DNA of 64,000 nt from Shewanella nanhaiensis (GTDB lineage Bacteria > Pseudomonadota > Gammaproteobacteria > Enterobacterales > Shewanellaceae), in NCBI RefSeq assembly GCF_019457885.1, contig NZ_JAHZST010000008.1, positions 1-64,000 on the forward strand. The letters run 5' to 3'. The translations under genes and the position numbers were made by a program. Below are positions 18,520-28,795 of the stretch, piece by piece. Below the pieces are notes generated by a model that ran no database searches, was not told where the DNA came from, and worked only from the letters and a program-made list of their open reading frames with translations. The first letter of the stretch is position 1, and the number at the start of each line of letters is the position of its first letter.

Positions 18520-20568
18520 ATGGGATCTTCTGCCGCGACAAATACTGTATTAAGTGTGCCATCGCTATCTAGGCTGGTGGGCTGTTTAGCCCTTTTTATC
18601 ATTGGGATCTCCAATGCTGCTGCGTCTAATAGATTAGTTGATGTGAAGTATCACGCTGTTGTTGACCACCAACTGGAGCTTCAATTGGTGTTTGAGGACG
18701 AAGTTGAGAAGCCTGAAATAGAGCTTAACGCTGAACCTGCACAGATCATATTGCTCTTTAAAGAAAGTATATCTGGATTGGAAAAAGACAAATTGCCAAT
18801 TAAGACTGTAGGCGTTGAGTCTGTGAGTGTTAGTCAGACTAACGGTGCAATGAGGTTAGTGGTCGATCTCGATAAGGTGAAGGCGTATAAGGGAAAGCTG
18901 TCTGGCAATACCTACAATATCACGATAAACGATGAAGTCGCTGAGCGAGATGATAGTAACGAGAATCCGTTTGTTAACTCAATTCAAAATATCGACTTTA
19001 GAAGGACTGCGGAAGGTGGCGGAGAGTTAATCGTCAAGCTGAACAATAATAGAGTCGCTGCGAATGTTGAACAGGTTGGCGCTAAGTTAGAGCTTAAACT
19101 TTACAACACTGAGATTGGATCTGATTTTCTTTATGTGATGGATGTGCAAGATTTTGCCACTCCAGTAAGAAGCTTCGAAACTTTCAAGGAGGAGTTAACT
19201 TCCCGTGTTCTTATTGATATCTCAGGCGAATATGAGTACAACTATCGCCAAGAGGAAGATCTGTTTAGATTAAGCATCAACAAAGCTGAGCGCATTGTGG
19301 TTGCTAAAGAGGAGGAGAAGTACGATGGAAAGTCTCTTTCACTTAATTTCCAAAGTATCTCTGTAAGGACAGTACTGCAGATTATTGCCGATTATAACAA
19401 CTTTAACTTAGTGACAAGTGACACTGTTGAGGGGGATATTACCCTTAGGCTGGACGATGTGCCGTGGGATCAAGCGTTAGATTTGATTTTGCAAACTAAA
19501 GGATTAGATAAGCGAATTGAAGGCAACATTCTTATGGTGGCGCCTAGAGAGGAGTTGGCGATTCGAGAGAGTCAGATGCTTAAAGATATGCAGGAGGTGA
19601 AAGAACTCTCTCCCCTCTACTCTGAGTATATTCAGATAAATTATGCTAAAAGTGCCGACATTGCCGAACTACTAAAAAGTGAAGATTCAAGTCTATTATC
19701 TTCTCGAGGAAGTGTTGCTGTTGACGAAAGAACCAATACATTACTGGTTAAAGATACAGAAGAGATCATTGAGAATATCCATAGATTGATCAAAGTGTTA
19801 GATATCCCGATCCGTCAGGTGTTAATCGAAGCTAGAATGGTCACGGTAAAAGATGATGTATCTGAAGATCTTGGAATTAAATGGGGGATAAGTGATAAGC
19901 AAGGTGATAAGGGGACGTCTGGCAGTATTGGTGGTGCACAAGATATTGTTAATGGCACTATTCCCAGCGTCAATGATAGGTTAAATGTAAACTTTCCTGC
20001 CCCCGAAGCGGCAGCAAGTATTGCATTTCATGTCGCTAAACTTGCCGATGGCACCATACTCGATATGGAGTTGAGTGCCCTTGAGCAAGAGAATAAAGGT
20101 GAGATTATCGCCAGTCCGCGAATCACCACCTCGAACCAGAAAGCTGCTTATATTGAGCAAGGTGTCGAGATCCCCTATGTTGAAGCAAGCTCAAGTGGTG
20201 CTGCAACCGTTAGCTTTAAAAAAGCAGTTTTATCGCTTAGGGTTACACCGCAAATAACTCCAGATAATCGCGTGATTTTGGATTTAGAGATCTCACAAGA
20301 CTCTCAAGGTAAAGTGGTTGCGACGCCATTGGGAGAAGCGGTTTCAATTGATACTCAGAGGATCGGTACGCAAGTCTTGGTCGATCATGGCGAGACCATT
20401 GTGTTGGGTGGTATCTATCAGCAGAACTTGATTAGCCGTGTTTCTAAGGTGCCTGTTTTGGGCGATATTCCCTTTGTTGGCTTCCTGTTTAGGAGTACAT
20501 CGGATAAAAATGAGCGACAAGAGCTGCTCATATTTGTGACACCGAAAATTATCTCTGAAGAGATTTAA
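18520..20568 (+). CDS. pilQ: type IV pilus secretin PilQ
   Basis: PilQ forms the outer-membrane channel through which the pilus leaves the cell. The 682-residue precursor has a signal peptide (cleavage near residue 35, after SNAAA) and two AMIN-type peptidoglycan-binding domains (about 37-255). Next come an STN/N0 domain and an N1 domain (about 268-420). The C-terminal secretin barrel carries the family signatures RQVLIEARMV and VPVLGDIPFVGFLFRS. GAGGG precedes the ATG. The gene ends pilMNOPQ at a terminator before aroK. Confidence 0.96.
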   Translation: MGSSAATNTVLSVPSLSRLVGCLALFIIGISNAAASNRLVDVKYHAVVDHQLELQLVFEDEVEKPEIELNAEPAQIILLFKESISGLEKDKLPIKTVGVESVSVSQTNGAMRLVVDLDKVKAYKGKLSGNTYNITINDEVAERDDSNENPFVNSIQNIDFRRTAEGGGELIVKLNNNRVAANVEQVGAKLELKLYNTEIGSDFLYVMDVQDFATPVRSFETFKEELTSRVLIDISGEYEYNYRQEEDLFRLSINKAERIVVAKEEEKYDGKSLSLNFQSISVRTVLQIIADYNNFNLVTSDTVEGDITLRLDDVPWDQALDLILQTKGLDKRIEGNILMVAPREELAIRESQMLKDMQEVKELSPLYSEYIQINYAKSADIAELLKSEDSSLLSSRGSVAVDERTNTLLVKDTEEIIENIHRLIKVLDIPIRQVLIEARMVTVKDDVSEDLGIKWGISDKQGDKGTSGSIGGAQDIVNGTIPSVNDRLNVNFPAPEAAASIAFHVAKLADGTILDMELSALEQENKGEIIASPRITTSNQKAAYIEQGVEIPYVEASSSGAATVSFKKAVLSLRVTPQITPDNRVILDLEISQDSQGKVVATPLGEAVSIDTQRIGTQVLVDHGETIVLGGIYQQNLISRVSKVPVLGDIPFVGFLFRSTSDKNERQELLIFVTPKIISEEI

Positions 20569-20587
20569 ACGTAATTAATTATGATAT

Positions 20588-20618
20588 AAAACCAGCATCT
20601 AAGGTGCTGGTTTTTATT
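20588..20618 (+). terminator. terminator after pilQ
   Basis: ACCAGCA (20591-20597) pairs with TGCTGGT (20605-20611), followed by a T-rich tract. It separates the pil operon from aroK. Confidence 0.8.
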
Positions 20619-20658
20619 TTTTAATCATACAATATTCTAATTATGTGGGATACATGGC

Positions 20659-20688
20659 TTGCCTTTAATGGTGTTTAACTGAGATAAT
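20659..20688 (+). promoter_or_regulatory. putative sigma-70 promoter of aroK operon
   Basis: TTGCCT (20659-20664) and GATAAT (20683-20688) are separated by 18 bases. The pair lies about 100 bases before aroK and after the pilQ terminator. It is the best promoter-like pair I could see by eye. Confidence 0.4.
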
Positions 20689-20786
20689 CAGGGGTCAAGT
20701 CTCATTAGAGCAAGGTAACATATAAGGTCGGTTTTATTTTTCAAATCGACGTAGGCAAACTTAATATAAGATTCAGACGTAAAGCA

Positions 20787-21302
20787 ATGGCTGAGAAACG
20801 TAATATTTTTCTAGTAGGTCCTATGGGGGCTGGTAAAAGCACTATAGGCCGTCATCTGGCACAGATGCTGCACTTAGAGTTCCACGATTCCGATCAAGAG
20901 ATTGAAAGCCGTACAGGTGCGGATATAGCGTGGGTTTTTGATGTCGAAGGCGAAGAGGGTTTTCGTATTCGTGAAACACAGGTAGTCGCAGATTTAACTG
21001 AGAAGCAAGGTATTGTCCTAGCGACTGGCGGCGGATCAATTCAGAGTAAAGAGATACGCAACAATCTTTCTGCTCGTGGGATCGTCGTTTACCTGGAAAC
21101 TACAATTGATAAGCAAGTAGCTCGTACACAACGAGATAAACGCCGTCCATTGTTACAAGTAGAAGATCCAAGAGAAGTTTTGGAAAACCTAGCTGCCACT
21201 CGTAATCCTTTGTATGAAGAGATTGCTGATGTCATCGTGAAAACAGATGAGCAGAGTGCGAAAGTGGTTGCAAATCAAATTATTGAACAGTTAGGTTTCT
21301 AG
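20787..21302 (+). CDS. aroK: shikimate kinase I
   Basis: AroK phosphorylates shikimate to shikimate-3-phosphate in aromatic amino acid synthesis. The 171-residue P-loop kinase has Walker [10 protein letters not shown] (residues 11-19), the shikimate-contacting DSDQEIE and FRIRE segments, and the ATGGGS loop. It begins a new transcription unit after the pilQ terminator. It is followed 8 bases later by aroB, as in E. coli, where aroK-aroB-damX-dam form one cluster. Confidence 0.97.
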   Translation: MAEKRNIFLVGPMGAGKSTIGRHLAQMLHLEFHDSDQEIESRTGADIAWVFDVEGEEGFRIRETQVVADLTEKQGIVLATGGGSIQSKEIRNNLSARGIVVYLETTIDKQVARTQRDKRRPLLQVEDPREVLENLAATRNPLYEEIADVIVKTDEQSAKVVANQIIEQLGF

Positions 21303-21310
21303 GCGGAAAA

Positions 21311-22387
21311 ATGAAGCAAATTCAGGTTGATCTCGGGGTACGTAGTTATCCTATTGTTATTGGTCGGAATTTGATGAGTTGTGGCGAGCACTTTGCTCGC
21401 TTCCTCCAAGATAAAAAAATCCTAATTGTTACCAATGAAACTGTTGCTCCTCTATATCTAGAGAAGCTTGAGTTACAGCTATCCTCATTTGATTGTGTTG
21501 AGCCTGTCATCCTACCCGATGGCGAGCAATATAAGACGTTAGCTCAGATGGATAGTATCTTTACCTCATTACTACAGCAAAACTCTGGCAGAGACACCGT
21601 TCTTATTGCCTTAGGTGGCGGTGTAATTGGTGATATGACCGGCTTTGCGGCCGCCAGTTACCAAAGAGGTATCGATTTTATCCAGATCCCTACGACACTG
21701 TTGGCGCAAGTCGACTCCTCAGTCGGTGGGAAAACAGCAGTAAATCATCCCTTAGGTAAAAATATGATAGGTGCCTTCTATCAACCTAAGCTCGTGGTTA
21801 TTGATACTGACTGTTTATCTACATTACCTGCTAAAGAGTTTTCTGCTGGAATGGCGGAGGTGATTAAGTACGGCATTATCTGGGATAGTGAGTTTTTTAG
21901 CTGGTTAGAAAATAACGTTGAAAGCTTAAAGACATTAGATGATGAAGCACTAGCGTATGCTATCGGACGTTGTTGTGAAATTAAAGCCGATGTCGTCGCC
22001 GAAGATGAAACTGAACAGGGGGTACGTGCTCTGCTGAATCTGGGTCATACATTTGGTCATGCAATTGAAGCTGAGATGGGTTACGGTGTTTGGTTACACG
22101 GTGAAGCCGTTGCAGCTGGCACAGTACTTGCTGCATCTACTGCTAGCAGGATGGGATTAATTGATGAGTCAATTGTTTGTCGAATTACAAAATTATTTGA
22201 AGCATTTGATCTCCCCGTTTCTCCTCCGGATTCGATGAATTTCGAACAATTCATTAAACATATGCGGCGAGATAAGAAAGTACTTAAAGGTCAAGTCAGA
22301 TTAGTTCTACCTGAAGCTATGGGTCAGGCGGGCGTATATTCTGAAGTGAGCGATGAACTACTGGAAGATGTTATTCGCTGCGCATAG
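21311..22387 (+). CDS. aroB: 3-dehydroquinate synthase
   Basis: AroB converts DAHP to 3-dehydroquinate, the second shikimate-pathway step, using NAD and a divalent metal. The 358-residue protein shows the NAD-binding motif [15 protein letters not shown] and [21 protein letters not shown]. The metal-site segments [17 protein letters not shown] and [10 protein letters not shown] are present. Length is typical. It sits 8 bases after aroK and 16 bases before the DamX-like gene. Confidence 0.98.
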   Translation: MKQIQVDLGVRSYPIVIGRNLMSCGEHFARFLQDKKILIVTNETVAPLYLEKLELQLSSFDCVEPVILPDGEQYKTLAQMDSIFTSLLQQNSGRDTVLIALGGGVIGDMTGFAAASYQRGIDFIQIPTTLLAQVDSSVGGKTAVNHPLGKNMIGAFYQPKLVVIDTDCLSTLPAKEFSAGMAEVIKYGIIWDSEFFSWLENNVESLKTLDDEALAYAIGRCCEIKADVVAEDETEQGVRALLNLGHTFGHAIEAEMGYGVWLHGEAVAAGTVLAASTASRMGLIDESIVCRITKLFEAFDLPVSPPDSMNFEQFIKHMRRDKKVLKGQVRLVLPEAMGQAGVYSEVSDELLEDVIRCA

Positions 22388-22403
22388 TTTGTGTGGTGTA
22401 TGA

Positions 22404-23798
22404 GTGACTTTTAAAGACTCCATTTTATTACCAAGCCAAGAAAATCTTCTGCAGAGACTCCAACACGTTAGTCTCTACGGCCAACAGCTGCTTGTTGTTA
22501 CAGGTCAAAATGGCTCAGGTAAAACAAGATTAATTACCTCCTTAATTAACGAGCTTGATGACTTTAGCTCTGCACTTGTCTTATGCCCAAAGCATTGTGA
22601 TAACAGCGAGATCCGCCGTAAGATCTTGGTTCAACTGTTAACCGATCCCGTTTTTGATGACGAAACCCCTCTAGCCGAAACTCTATTAAGGTTTGCAGAT
22701 TCACTCCCCCAATCCTGTTTTATCGTGCTCGATGATGCGCATCACCTCTCTATAGAGTTGATTGCCGAGTGCATCGTATTGAGCCAGCTGTCGATTGCGG
22801 GCAAGTCAATCTCGATCACACTAACTTCAACTGAAGAGTTTTTCTATCACCTAGTTGAACAGTTACCTGAAACCCAGCAAGATAATTTACTCTCGATTAA
22901 TATTGAACCTCTTACAGCGCAAGAGAAAGAAGCTCTCTATTACACACTACTTAGCCGAAGTGAGCAGGCACCCTTTACACCCAGAGAGATCGTTAGAGCT
23001 CAACTTGAGAAGCAATCGGGAACGCCTCAAGAGGTGGTGAACTTATTGGAGTTAGCGCTTCATGGAAAGGAGGGAGAAGCACCTAAGAGTGCTAAATATA
23101 AGTGGATTATATCTATTACACTGTTTTTACTGCTATCTCTTGGTACATATCTACTGCTGTCGAAGGAGGTCAGGGATGAAAACAGATCAAGCCCTGCTAA
23201 GCTAGTTTTGGATAGTTCAAATGAGGTGAACTGGCTTGCCAACTATGGTGGAAACCTTTTAGAAGCCGATTTTTCTGCTGAACAAAAAGAGAGCAAAGCT
23301 GAGCTCGCTTCTAGTAAAGTTGACTCAGTAGATGACACGTTAACCCAGCAAACCACTAGTATTGAACCGCGATCAGAGCCACATCAAGGTGAGAAGGTTG
23401 ATGAGAGCACCTCATTAGTTAATCAAGATGGGGTGGAGGTTTTTAAAGGTTTAGGGGAGATAAAAACATCCCAATTACCTCAGAAGGTTAGCATTGAGCC
23501 TAAAATTGAACCTATTGCTCTTAAAGGTTATACGCTGCAATTAGCAAGTGTAAAAAAGCAGGAGTCGTTGGACAATCTATTAACACGCTTTAGTGATGAA
23601 TCCGGTATTAAGGTGGCGCGTTATGGGGAGTTCTGGGTTGTATTGTTAGGAGAGTTTTCTGATATCAATCTTGCCCGTATAAAATCCAAGCAGATAGTGA
23701 GTAAATATCAGCTAACAGCCCCTTGGATCCGCCAATGGAAAGATTTAAGCGGTTATCAGGTACAAGATAGTATTCCAGCCCGTGATATTCCTTTGTAA
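22404..23798 (+). CDS. damX: DamX-like AAA ATPase / SPOR domain protein
   Basis: The 464-residue product combines three parts. An N-terminal ExeA-like AAA ATPase has Walker A GQNGSGKT (residues 34-41) and Walker B FIVLDDAHH (about 106-114). One transmembrane helix lies near 233-252. A periplasmic linker leads to a C-terminal SPOR domain (about 374-450, starting GYTLQLASVKK). SPOR domains bind denuded septal peptidoglycan, and DamX of E. coli localises to the division septum. The start is GTG at 22404, because the nearby ATG at 22400 runs into a stop after four codons. Position between aroB and dam supports the damX name. Confidence 0.85.
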   Translation: MTFKDSILLPSQENLLQRLQHVSLYGQQLLVVTGQNGSGKTRLITSLINELDDFSSALVLCPKHCDNSEIRRKILVQLLTDPVFDDETPLAETLLRFADSLPQSCFIVLDDAHHLSIELIAECIVLSQLSIAGKSISITLTSTEEFFYHLVEQLPETQQDNLLSINIEPLTAQEKEALYYTLLSRSEQAPFTPREIVRAQLEKQSGTPQEVVNLLELALHGKEGEAPKSAKYKWIISITLFLLLSLGTYLLLSKEVRDENRSSPAKLVLDSSNEVNWLANYGGNLLEADFSAEQKESKAELASSKVDSVDDTLTQQTTSIEPRSEPHQGEKVDESTSLVNQDGVEVFKGLGEIKTSQLPQKVSIEPKIEPIALKGYTLQLASVKKQESLDNLLTRFSDESGIKVARYGEFWVVLLGEFSDINLARIKSKQIVSKYQLTAPWIRQWKDLSGYQVQDSIPARDIPL

Positions 23799-23847
23799 AG
23801 AGAGTACAATCGATGACTTCTTTTTTCTTGGTATTCAATCAATTTAG

Positions 23848-24687
23848 ATGAGTAAAAAACAGAGAGCCTTTCTTAAGTGGGCAGGTGGAAAATTTAAACT
23901 GATTGAAGCTCTCACTGAGCACTTACCTGAAGGTCAACGACTCGTTGAACCATTTGTTGGGGCTGGATCGGTTTTTCTTAACACTGATTATTCAAGCTAC
24001 CTTTTGTGTGATATCAATAAAGATCTCATCAATCTTTATAAAATCATTCAAAAAGAGCCTGAGAAATATATCGCTGCCGCGAAAGCCATGTTTGTTCCTG
24101 AAATGAACGAAAAAGAAGCCTATTACCGTGTTCGTGCTGAGTTTAATCTCAGTACCGACCCTTTCCTCCGTTCAGTTTATTTTCTTTATATGAATCGCCA
24201 TGGTTTTAATGGTTTGTGCCGTTATAACCGTAAGGGGGGCTTTAATGTTCCCTTCGGTTCCTACAAGAAACCTTACTTTCCTGAGAGTGAGATCCGCGCT
24301 TTTTCTGAAAAAGCACAAAAAGCAGAATTCAAGTGTATTGGCTATGAGGATGCGTTCGAGCTGACTACAAGTGGCGACGTTGTCTACTGCGATCCGCCTT
24401 ATGCACCGCTTTCAACAACGGCGAGTTTTACGACTTATGTCGGCACAGGTTTTAGCTTGGATGACCAAGCACTGCTTGCCCGTAAGTCACGTCACACTGC
24501 GATTGATAATGGTATACCTGTGCTGATCAGTAATCATGATATCCCTCTTACCAGAGAGCTATATCACGGTGCTCGATTTGATACAATTCAAGTGCAGCGA
24601 AATATCAGTCAGAAGGGCAGTGCGCGTAAGAAAGTCGATGAGTTAATGGCTCTTTATGATGACCGTTACCATAGTGAAAATGATTAA
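23848..24687 (+). CDS. dam: DNA adenine methylase
   Basis: Dam methylates adenine in GATC, which marks strands for mismatch repair and times replication initiation. The 279-residue D12-class enzyme has the AdoMet motif EPFVGAGSVF (residues 35-43) and the catalytic DPPY at 182-185. The N-terminal FLKWAGGK is typical of Dam. It follows the DamX-like gene by 49 bases and ends the aroK-aroB-damX-dam run. Confidence 0.97.
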   Translation: MSKKQRAFLKWAGGKFKLIEALTEHLPEGQRLVEPFVGAGSVFLNTDYSSYLLCDINKDLINLYKIIQKEPEKYIAAAKAMFVPEMNEKEAYYRVRAEFNLSTDPFLRSVYFLYMNRHGFNGLCRYNRKGGFNVPFGSYKKPYFPESEIRAFSEKAQKAEFKCIGYEDAFELTTSGDVVYCDPPYAPLSTTASFTTYVGTGFSLDDQALLARKSRHTAIDNGIPVLISNHDIPLTRELYHGARFDTIQVQRNISQKGSARKKVDELMALYDDRYHSEND

Positions 24688-24707
24688 GACTAGTCAATAC
24701 TAGGCAA

Positions 24708-24893
24708 CTAGGCAAGTACTTGCTTAACAACGAGTAAAAGTGTGATAACAAAAATGGCTGCTAAAACGATCCCCATAATGATGAAGGGGATTGGTGAACT
24801 AGTTTGAAAGTCGCGAAGCCTATTTTTATCGCTTTGAACACCTAGAAATGCAGCCAAGGTACTCGAAAATAGCTGCCAAGCTTTAAACAGCAT
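24708..24893 (-). CDS. DUF2970 family small membrane protein
   Basis: The 61-residue protein has an N-terminal amphipathic stretch and one transmembrane helix (about residues 36-58). It resembles the DUF2970 family of short single-pass proteins, with the usual LFSSTLAAFLGVQS-type start. Function is unknown. Its ATG shares one base with the stop codon of the upstream 117-residue gene (TAATG), so the pair is probably translationally coupled. The two lie on the opposite strand between dam and rpe, which are adjacent in E. coli. Confidence 0.75.
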   Translation of the reverse strand: MLFKAWQLFSSTLAAFLGVQSDKNRLRDFQTSSPIPFIIMGIVLAAIFVITLLLVVKQVLA

Positions 24894-25246
24894 TAAAGCT
24901 TATTTTTTTTATTGCTAAGTGAAACATCATCGATTGGGCTGTCTTGGTGGCCATGAAGTAGCTCTAAAAGATCGACGAAATGCAGTTGATTAGAGCGGCT
25001 GTTGCCACTAAACCAATTAGCCCAGTTTAACTCTTGTGATTGACGAGCGCAGCGATTACCTGGGTGGCTAGCTGGTAGGGAGCTATTGTAACTTGTCGTA
25101 GATTCTTTTGAGCAGACGCAAGCAGATGCGCTATCAGAAGATGATAGGTTTTGAGCACCCACAGCAGTAAGGGCAATAAATATTGCCGAAGTTGCAAGAA
25201 AAGCAGCAGGTTTAGCACCCACCATTAGCTTTTTACTACTCTTCAT
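24893..25246 (-). CDS. conserved-looking exported small protein, unknown function
   Basis: The 117-residue product has a positively charged start and a hydrophobic segment at about residues 12-31, which could be a signal peptide or membrane anchor. A serine-rich region with the cysteines CVC (43, 45) follows, then HPGNRC (Cys66). A tryptophan- and histidine-containing C-terminal part includes NWANWFSGNSRSNQLHF and LLELLHG. No known domain is recognised. It overlaps the DUF2970 gene by one base. The composition and coupling look like a real gene. A Shewanella-restricted family is likely but not proven here. Confidence 0.65.
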   Translation of the reverse strand: MKSSKKLMVGAKPAAFLATSAIFIALTAVGAQNLSSSDSASACVCSKESTTSYNSSLPASHPGNRCARQSQELNWANWFSGNSRSNQLHFVDLLELLHGHQDSPIDDVSLSNKKNKL

Positions 25247-25455
25247 TTTATCTTCCCTTATAAAACAAAACCTACACAGCTTTTAATTATAGCAAAAGAG
25301 ATTACATTTTAAACACTATTTTTAACTAAATCTTAATATCGTATAAATGTATGAATTTTTTCGTGAGATTATAGATAAATGAGGGATAAGCCCTAGAGGC
25401 TTAGGTTCTCAAAAGGTAGAATAGCGTACTTCTTAGACACTGTTGTGAGTATTCT

Positions 25456-26130
25456 ATGCGCCCATTTCTTATCGCCCCCTCTATTTTATCTGCTGATTTT
25501 GCCCGTTTAGGTGAAGATGTTGATGCCGTTCTTAACGCAGGTGCCGATGTAGTTCACTTCGATGTAATGGATAACCATTATGTTCCTAACCTAACCATAG
25601 GTCCTATGGTGTGCCAAGCATTGCGAGATTACGGCGTGACAGCTGATATCGATGTTCACCTTATGGTGAAGCCTGTCGATCGCATTATTCCTGACTTTGC
25701 AAAAGCTGGGGCTTCGATTATTACGTTTCATCCTGAAGCGAGCGAGCACTTAGATCGCTCTCTACAACTGATTAAAGAGTCAGGTTGTAAAGCGGGTCTG
25801 GTATTTAACCCAGCAACACCGCTGCATTATTTAGATCATGTGATGGACAAGCTTGATGTCATCTTGTTGATGTCAGTAAATCCAGGTTTTGGGGGACAAT
25901 CTTTTATTCCTTCAACGTTAGATAAACTGCGTCAGGTAAGAAAGCTTATCGATGATAGTGGCTACGATATCCGTCTTGAGGTCGATGGCGGTGTTAAGGT
26001 CGATAATATTGCCGAAATCGCTGCAGCAGGTGCAGATATGTTTGTGGCTGGTTCGGCAATTTTTAACAAGCCTGATTATAAAGCTGTGATCGATGAGATG
26101 CGTAGTGAACTTGCTAGTATAGAGTCTTAA
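25456..26130 (+). CDS. rpe: ribulose-phosphate 3-epimerase
   Basis: Rpe interconverts ribulose-5-phosphate and xylulose-5-phosphate in the pentose phosphate pathway. The 224-residue TIM barrel shows [15 protein letters not shown], the metal-binding [12 protein letters not shown] and DVHLMV. It also has [12 protein letters not shown] and the second metal aspartate in LEVDGGV. It heads rpe-gph-trpS, with only three bases before gph. Confidence 0.98.
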   Translation: MRPFLIAPSILSADFARLGEDVDAVLNAGADVVHFDVMDNHYVPNLTIGPMVCQALRDYGVTADIDVHLMVKPVDRIIPDFAKAGASIITFHPEASEHLDRSLQLIKESGCKAGLVFNPATPLHYLDHVMDKLDVILLMSVNPGFGGQSFIPSTLDKLRQVRKLIDDSGYDIRLEVDGGVKVDNIAEIAAAGADMFVAGSAIFNKPDYKAVIDEMRSELASIES

Positions 26131-26133
26131 ACT

Positions 26134-26841
26134 ATGGCCTCTTGGGATAAGTTAAAAGCGATAGCGTTCGACCTTGATGGCACACTTATCGATAGTGCGC
26201 CAGATCTCGCGGCCGCAACTCAAGCGACTCTTGCTGAGTTGCAACTGCCTAGTTGCAGTGAAGAGCAAGTGAGATCTTGGGTAGGCAATGGTGCTAAGGT
26301 GTTAATGCAAAGGGCATTAACTCACTCTCTAGAAAGGCCTGTAGAAGCGGATATGTTAGAAGATACCATGCCGCTTTTTATGAAACATTATCAGGAAAAT
26401 CTAGAGCAACATAGTCAGCTTTATCCCGGAGTTCTTGCGGTACTCGATGAGTTATCATCACTTGGATACTCTATGGCGGTTGTGACCAATAAACCTTACC
26501 GGTTTGCCGTTCCACTTTTAAAAGCGTTTAAGATAGAGCATCACTTTACAGAGGTGCTTGGTGGGGACTCTCTTGAAAAGATGAAGCCTGATCCTTTGCC
26601 GTTAACTCATCTGCTCGATAAGTGGAAGCTTACACCTGAAGCGCTTTTGATGGTCGGCGACTCTAAAAATGACATTTTAGCGGCAAAAGCGGCAGGTATT
26701 AGCTCGATAGGCTTGACCTATGGGTATAACTACGGTGAAGATATCGGGCTAAGCTGTCCCGACGCTGTTTGTGTCCAGTTTAGTGAAATTTTAAAATTCG
26801 TAAATAACAGTGTAAAAGTAATGGAGCATGAGAACGTATGA
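26134..26841 (+). CDS. gph: phosphoglycolate phosphatase
   Basis: Gph removes phosphate from 2-phosphoglycolate, mainly a product of DNA 3'-end repair. The 235-residue HAD hydrolase has motif [11 protein letters not shown] with nucleophile Asp13 and acid/base Asp15. It also has motif II VVTNKP, motif III K in EKMKPDP, and motif [11 protein letters not shown]. The stop overlaps the trpS start by four bases (ATGA). The rpe-gph-trpS order matches E. coli. Confidence 0.95.
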   Translation: MASWDKLKAIAFDLDGTLIDSAPDLAAATQATLAELQLPSCSEEQVRSWVGNGAKVLMQRALTHSLERPVEADMLEDTMPLFMKHYQENLEQHSQLYPGVLAVLDELSSLGYSMAVVTNKPYRFAVPLLKAFKIEHHFTEVLGGDSLEKMKPDPLPLTHLLDKWKLTPEALLMVGDSKNDILAAKAAGISSIGLTYGYNYGEDIGLSCPDAVCVQFSEILKFVNNSVKVMEHENV

Positions 26842-27845
26842 CTAACCCAGTAAAACCCATAGTACTTAGCGGCGCACAGCCGTCAGGTGAGCTGACAATA
26901 GGTAACTACATGGGCGCATTAAGGCAGTGGGTAGCCATGCAAGACAGTCATGACTGTCTCTATTGTGTTGTCGATCTTCATGCGATCACCGTAAGGCAAG
27001 ATCCTAAGCTTCTCAGAGAAGCTTGTTTAGACACATTAGCACTTTACTTAGCTTGTGGTGTGGATCCGAAAAAAAGCACTGTCTTTATTCAATCTCAGGT
27101 GCCTCAGCATACTCAACTTGGTTGGGCGTTAAACTGTTATACCCAGATGGGTGAATTGAATCGTATGACTCAGTTCAAAGATAAGTCTCAAAAGCATGCG
27201 AACAACATCAATGTTGGTTTGTTTGGTTATCCGGTACTTATGGCTGCAGATATTTTGCTATATCAAGCTAATGAGATCCCTGTAGGCCAAGATCAAAAGC
27301 AACATCTTGAACTGACTCGTGATATCGCGACCCGCTTTAATAATGCTTACGGAGACACATTTACTATCCCTGAGCCATTTATTCCTGAGCATGGCGCTAA
27401 GGTGATGTCACTGCAAGATCCGCTTAAGAAGATGTCTAAGTCTGACGATAACCGCAATAACGTTATCGGTTTGCTGGAAGATCCTAAGAAGATCATGAAG
27501 AAGATTAAGAAGGCGATGACAGATAGCGATGAGCCGCCAGTGGTTCGTTTCGATACTGAAAACAAGCCGGGTGTATCTAACCTATTAAGTTTGATGTCAG
27601 GTGTTTCTGGTAAGAGCATTGCTGGTCTTGAGGCTGAGTTTGAAGGCAAGATGTATGGTCATCTTAAGGTGGCAGCCGGCGAAGCGGTTGTTGAGATGAT
27701 TGAGCCGTTACAAGCCAGATATCGTGAGTTTAGAGAAGATCAAACTTTCCTCAATCAGGTGATGAGCGATGGCGCCGAGAAAGCCCAAGCTCGTGCTGAA
27801 GTGACGGTTAAAAAGGTATACGAGAAGATCGGATTACTGGTTTAA
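26838..27845 (+). CDS. trpS: tryptophanyl-tRNA synthetase
   Basis: TrpS charges tRNA-Trp with tryptophan. The 335-residue class I synthetase has the HIGH-type motif as [10 protein letters not shown] (residues 19-28) and KMSKS near 199-203. The tryptophan-site segments VDLHAIT and [13 protein letters not shown] are present. GGAG lies about 12 bases before the ATG. A terminator follows the stop. Confidence 0.98.
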   Translation: MTNPVKPIVLSGAQPSGELTIGNYMGALRQWVAMQDSHDCLYCVVDLHAITVRQDPKLLREACLDTLALYLACGVDPKKSTVFIQSQVPQHTQLGWALNCYTQMGELNRMTQFKDKSQKHANNINVGLFGYPVLMAADILLYQANEIPVGQDQKQHLELTRDIATRFNNAYGDTFTIPEPFIPEHGAKVMSLQDPLKKMSKSDDNRNNVIGLLEDPKKIMKKIKKAMTDSDEPPVVRFDTENKPGVSNLLSLMSGVSGKSIAGLEAEFEGKMYGHLKVAAGEAVVEMIEPLQARYREFREDQTFLNQVMSDGAEKAQARAEVTVKKVYEKIGLLV

Positions 27846-27861
27846 TTCGATGTGATTTTAT

Positions 27862-27891
27862 GAAAGCCAGCGATACTCGCTGGCTTTTTTA
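27862..27891. terminator. terminator after trpS
   Basis: AAAGCCAGCGA and TCGCTGGCTTTT form a strong stem with a T-run. It lies between trpS and the convergent LysR gene and could serve both. Confidence 0.88.
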
Positions 27892-27922
27892 TTACTTTCT
27901 TCTACCCAGTTACTGGTTATTG

Positions 27923-28795
27923 TTACTTAATCTGGCTTAACCAAGTTACAAAGGCGGCAATAGCTGGCTCTTTGAGTCGCCGCTGCTTACAACTGAAATA
28001 GAACTCGAATCCAGTCAAGATATCGGGCAAATTCAATTCAACCAACAAGCCTTTTTCGATATCGGCTTGCACCATAAAGTCGGATGCAAGGGCAACGCCT
28101 TGACCTGCTATAGCAGCTTCAATGGCCATTAACACATGACTAAAAATATGCTGATGTTGCTCTGCTGGCAGGATTAAATTATTCGCCACAAACCACCTGT
28201 TCCAATCTAAGCCCAATGGTCCCTCGTCGACGGTGAGCAGTGGATGTAGTCTTAGCTCGTCAATTGGCGCATTATCTGGTTTGAACAGACTAGGGCTGCT
28301 AACTGGCACTAAACGTTCTTTATGTAAGGATTGGTGGTAATAACCGAGTTGCCCACTCTGCCCTGTGATAAACATGTCGGCCACGCTGTCGCTTAGCTCG
28401 GGATCGTCAGCAATCATATCGAGACGGATCTTTATCTGTGGATGTTGGCGTCTAAAATCGCTGAGCCTAGGTATGAGCCACTTGATTGCAAATGAGCTGT
28501 AAACAGCGAGGCGAAGTTGATCATTACTGTCGCCACTTATCTGCATGCTTAAGTCACTTAGTTCATTAAAGATCCGTTCTAACTCTTTATACAACAACTC
28601 TCCTTTGCTGGTTAGTCGTAGTTGCCGTCCCTCACGTTTAAATAGTCGCTCGCCATAGTGCTCTTCAAGCTGCTTGACCTGATGAGATACTGCACTTTGG
28701 GTAATACAAAGCTCTGTGGCTGCACGGGAGAAGTGTGATTGTCTGGCGGCGGCTTCAAAGACTTGCAGCGCCCTCAGTGGTGGCAGTTTGCGCAT
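27923..28795 (-). CDS. LysR family transcriptional regulator, GcvA-like
   Basis: The 290-residue protein has an N-terminal winged helix-turn-helix (about residues 5-64). Its sequence LPPLRALQVFEAAARQSHFSRAATEL...TQSAVSHQVKQLE is characteristic of the GcvA branch. A LysR substrate-binding domain follows. It is divergent from an EamA-type transporter across 143 bases, so it probably controls that transporter. The ligand is unknown. The name gcvA is not given because the neighbouring genes are not glycine-cleavage genes. Confidence 0.87.
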   Translation of the reverse strand: MRKLPPLRALQVFEAAARQSHFSRAATELCITQSAVSHQVKQLEEHYGERLFKREGRQLRLTSKGELLYKELERIFNELSDLSMQISGDSNDQLRLAVYSSFAIKWLIPRLSDFRRQHPQIKIRLDMIADDPELSDSVADMFITGQSGQLGYYHQSLHKERLVPVSSPSLFKPDNAPIDELRLHPLLTVDEGPLGLDWNRWFVANNLILPAEQHQHIFSHVLMAIEAAIAGQGVALASDFMVQADIEKGLLVELNLPDILTGFEFYFSCKQRRLKEPAIAAFVTWLSQIK

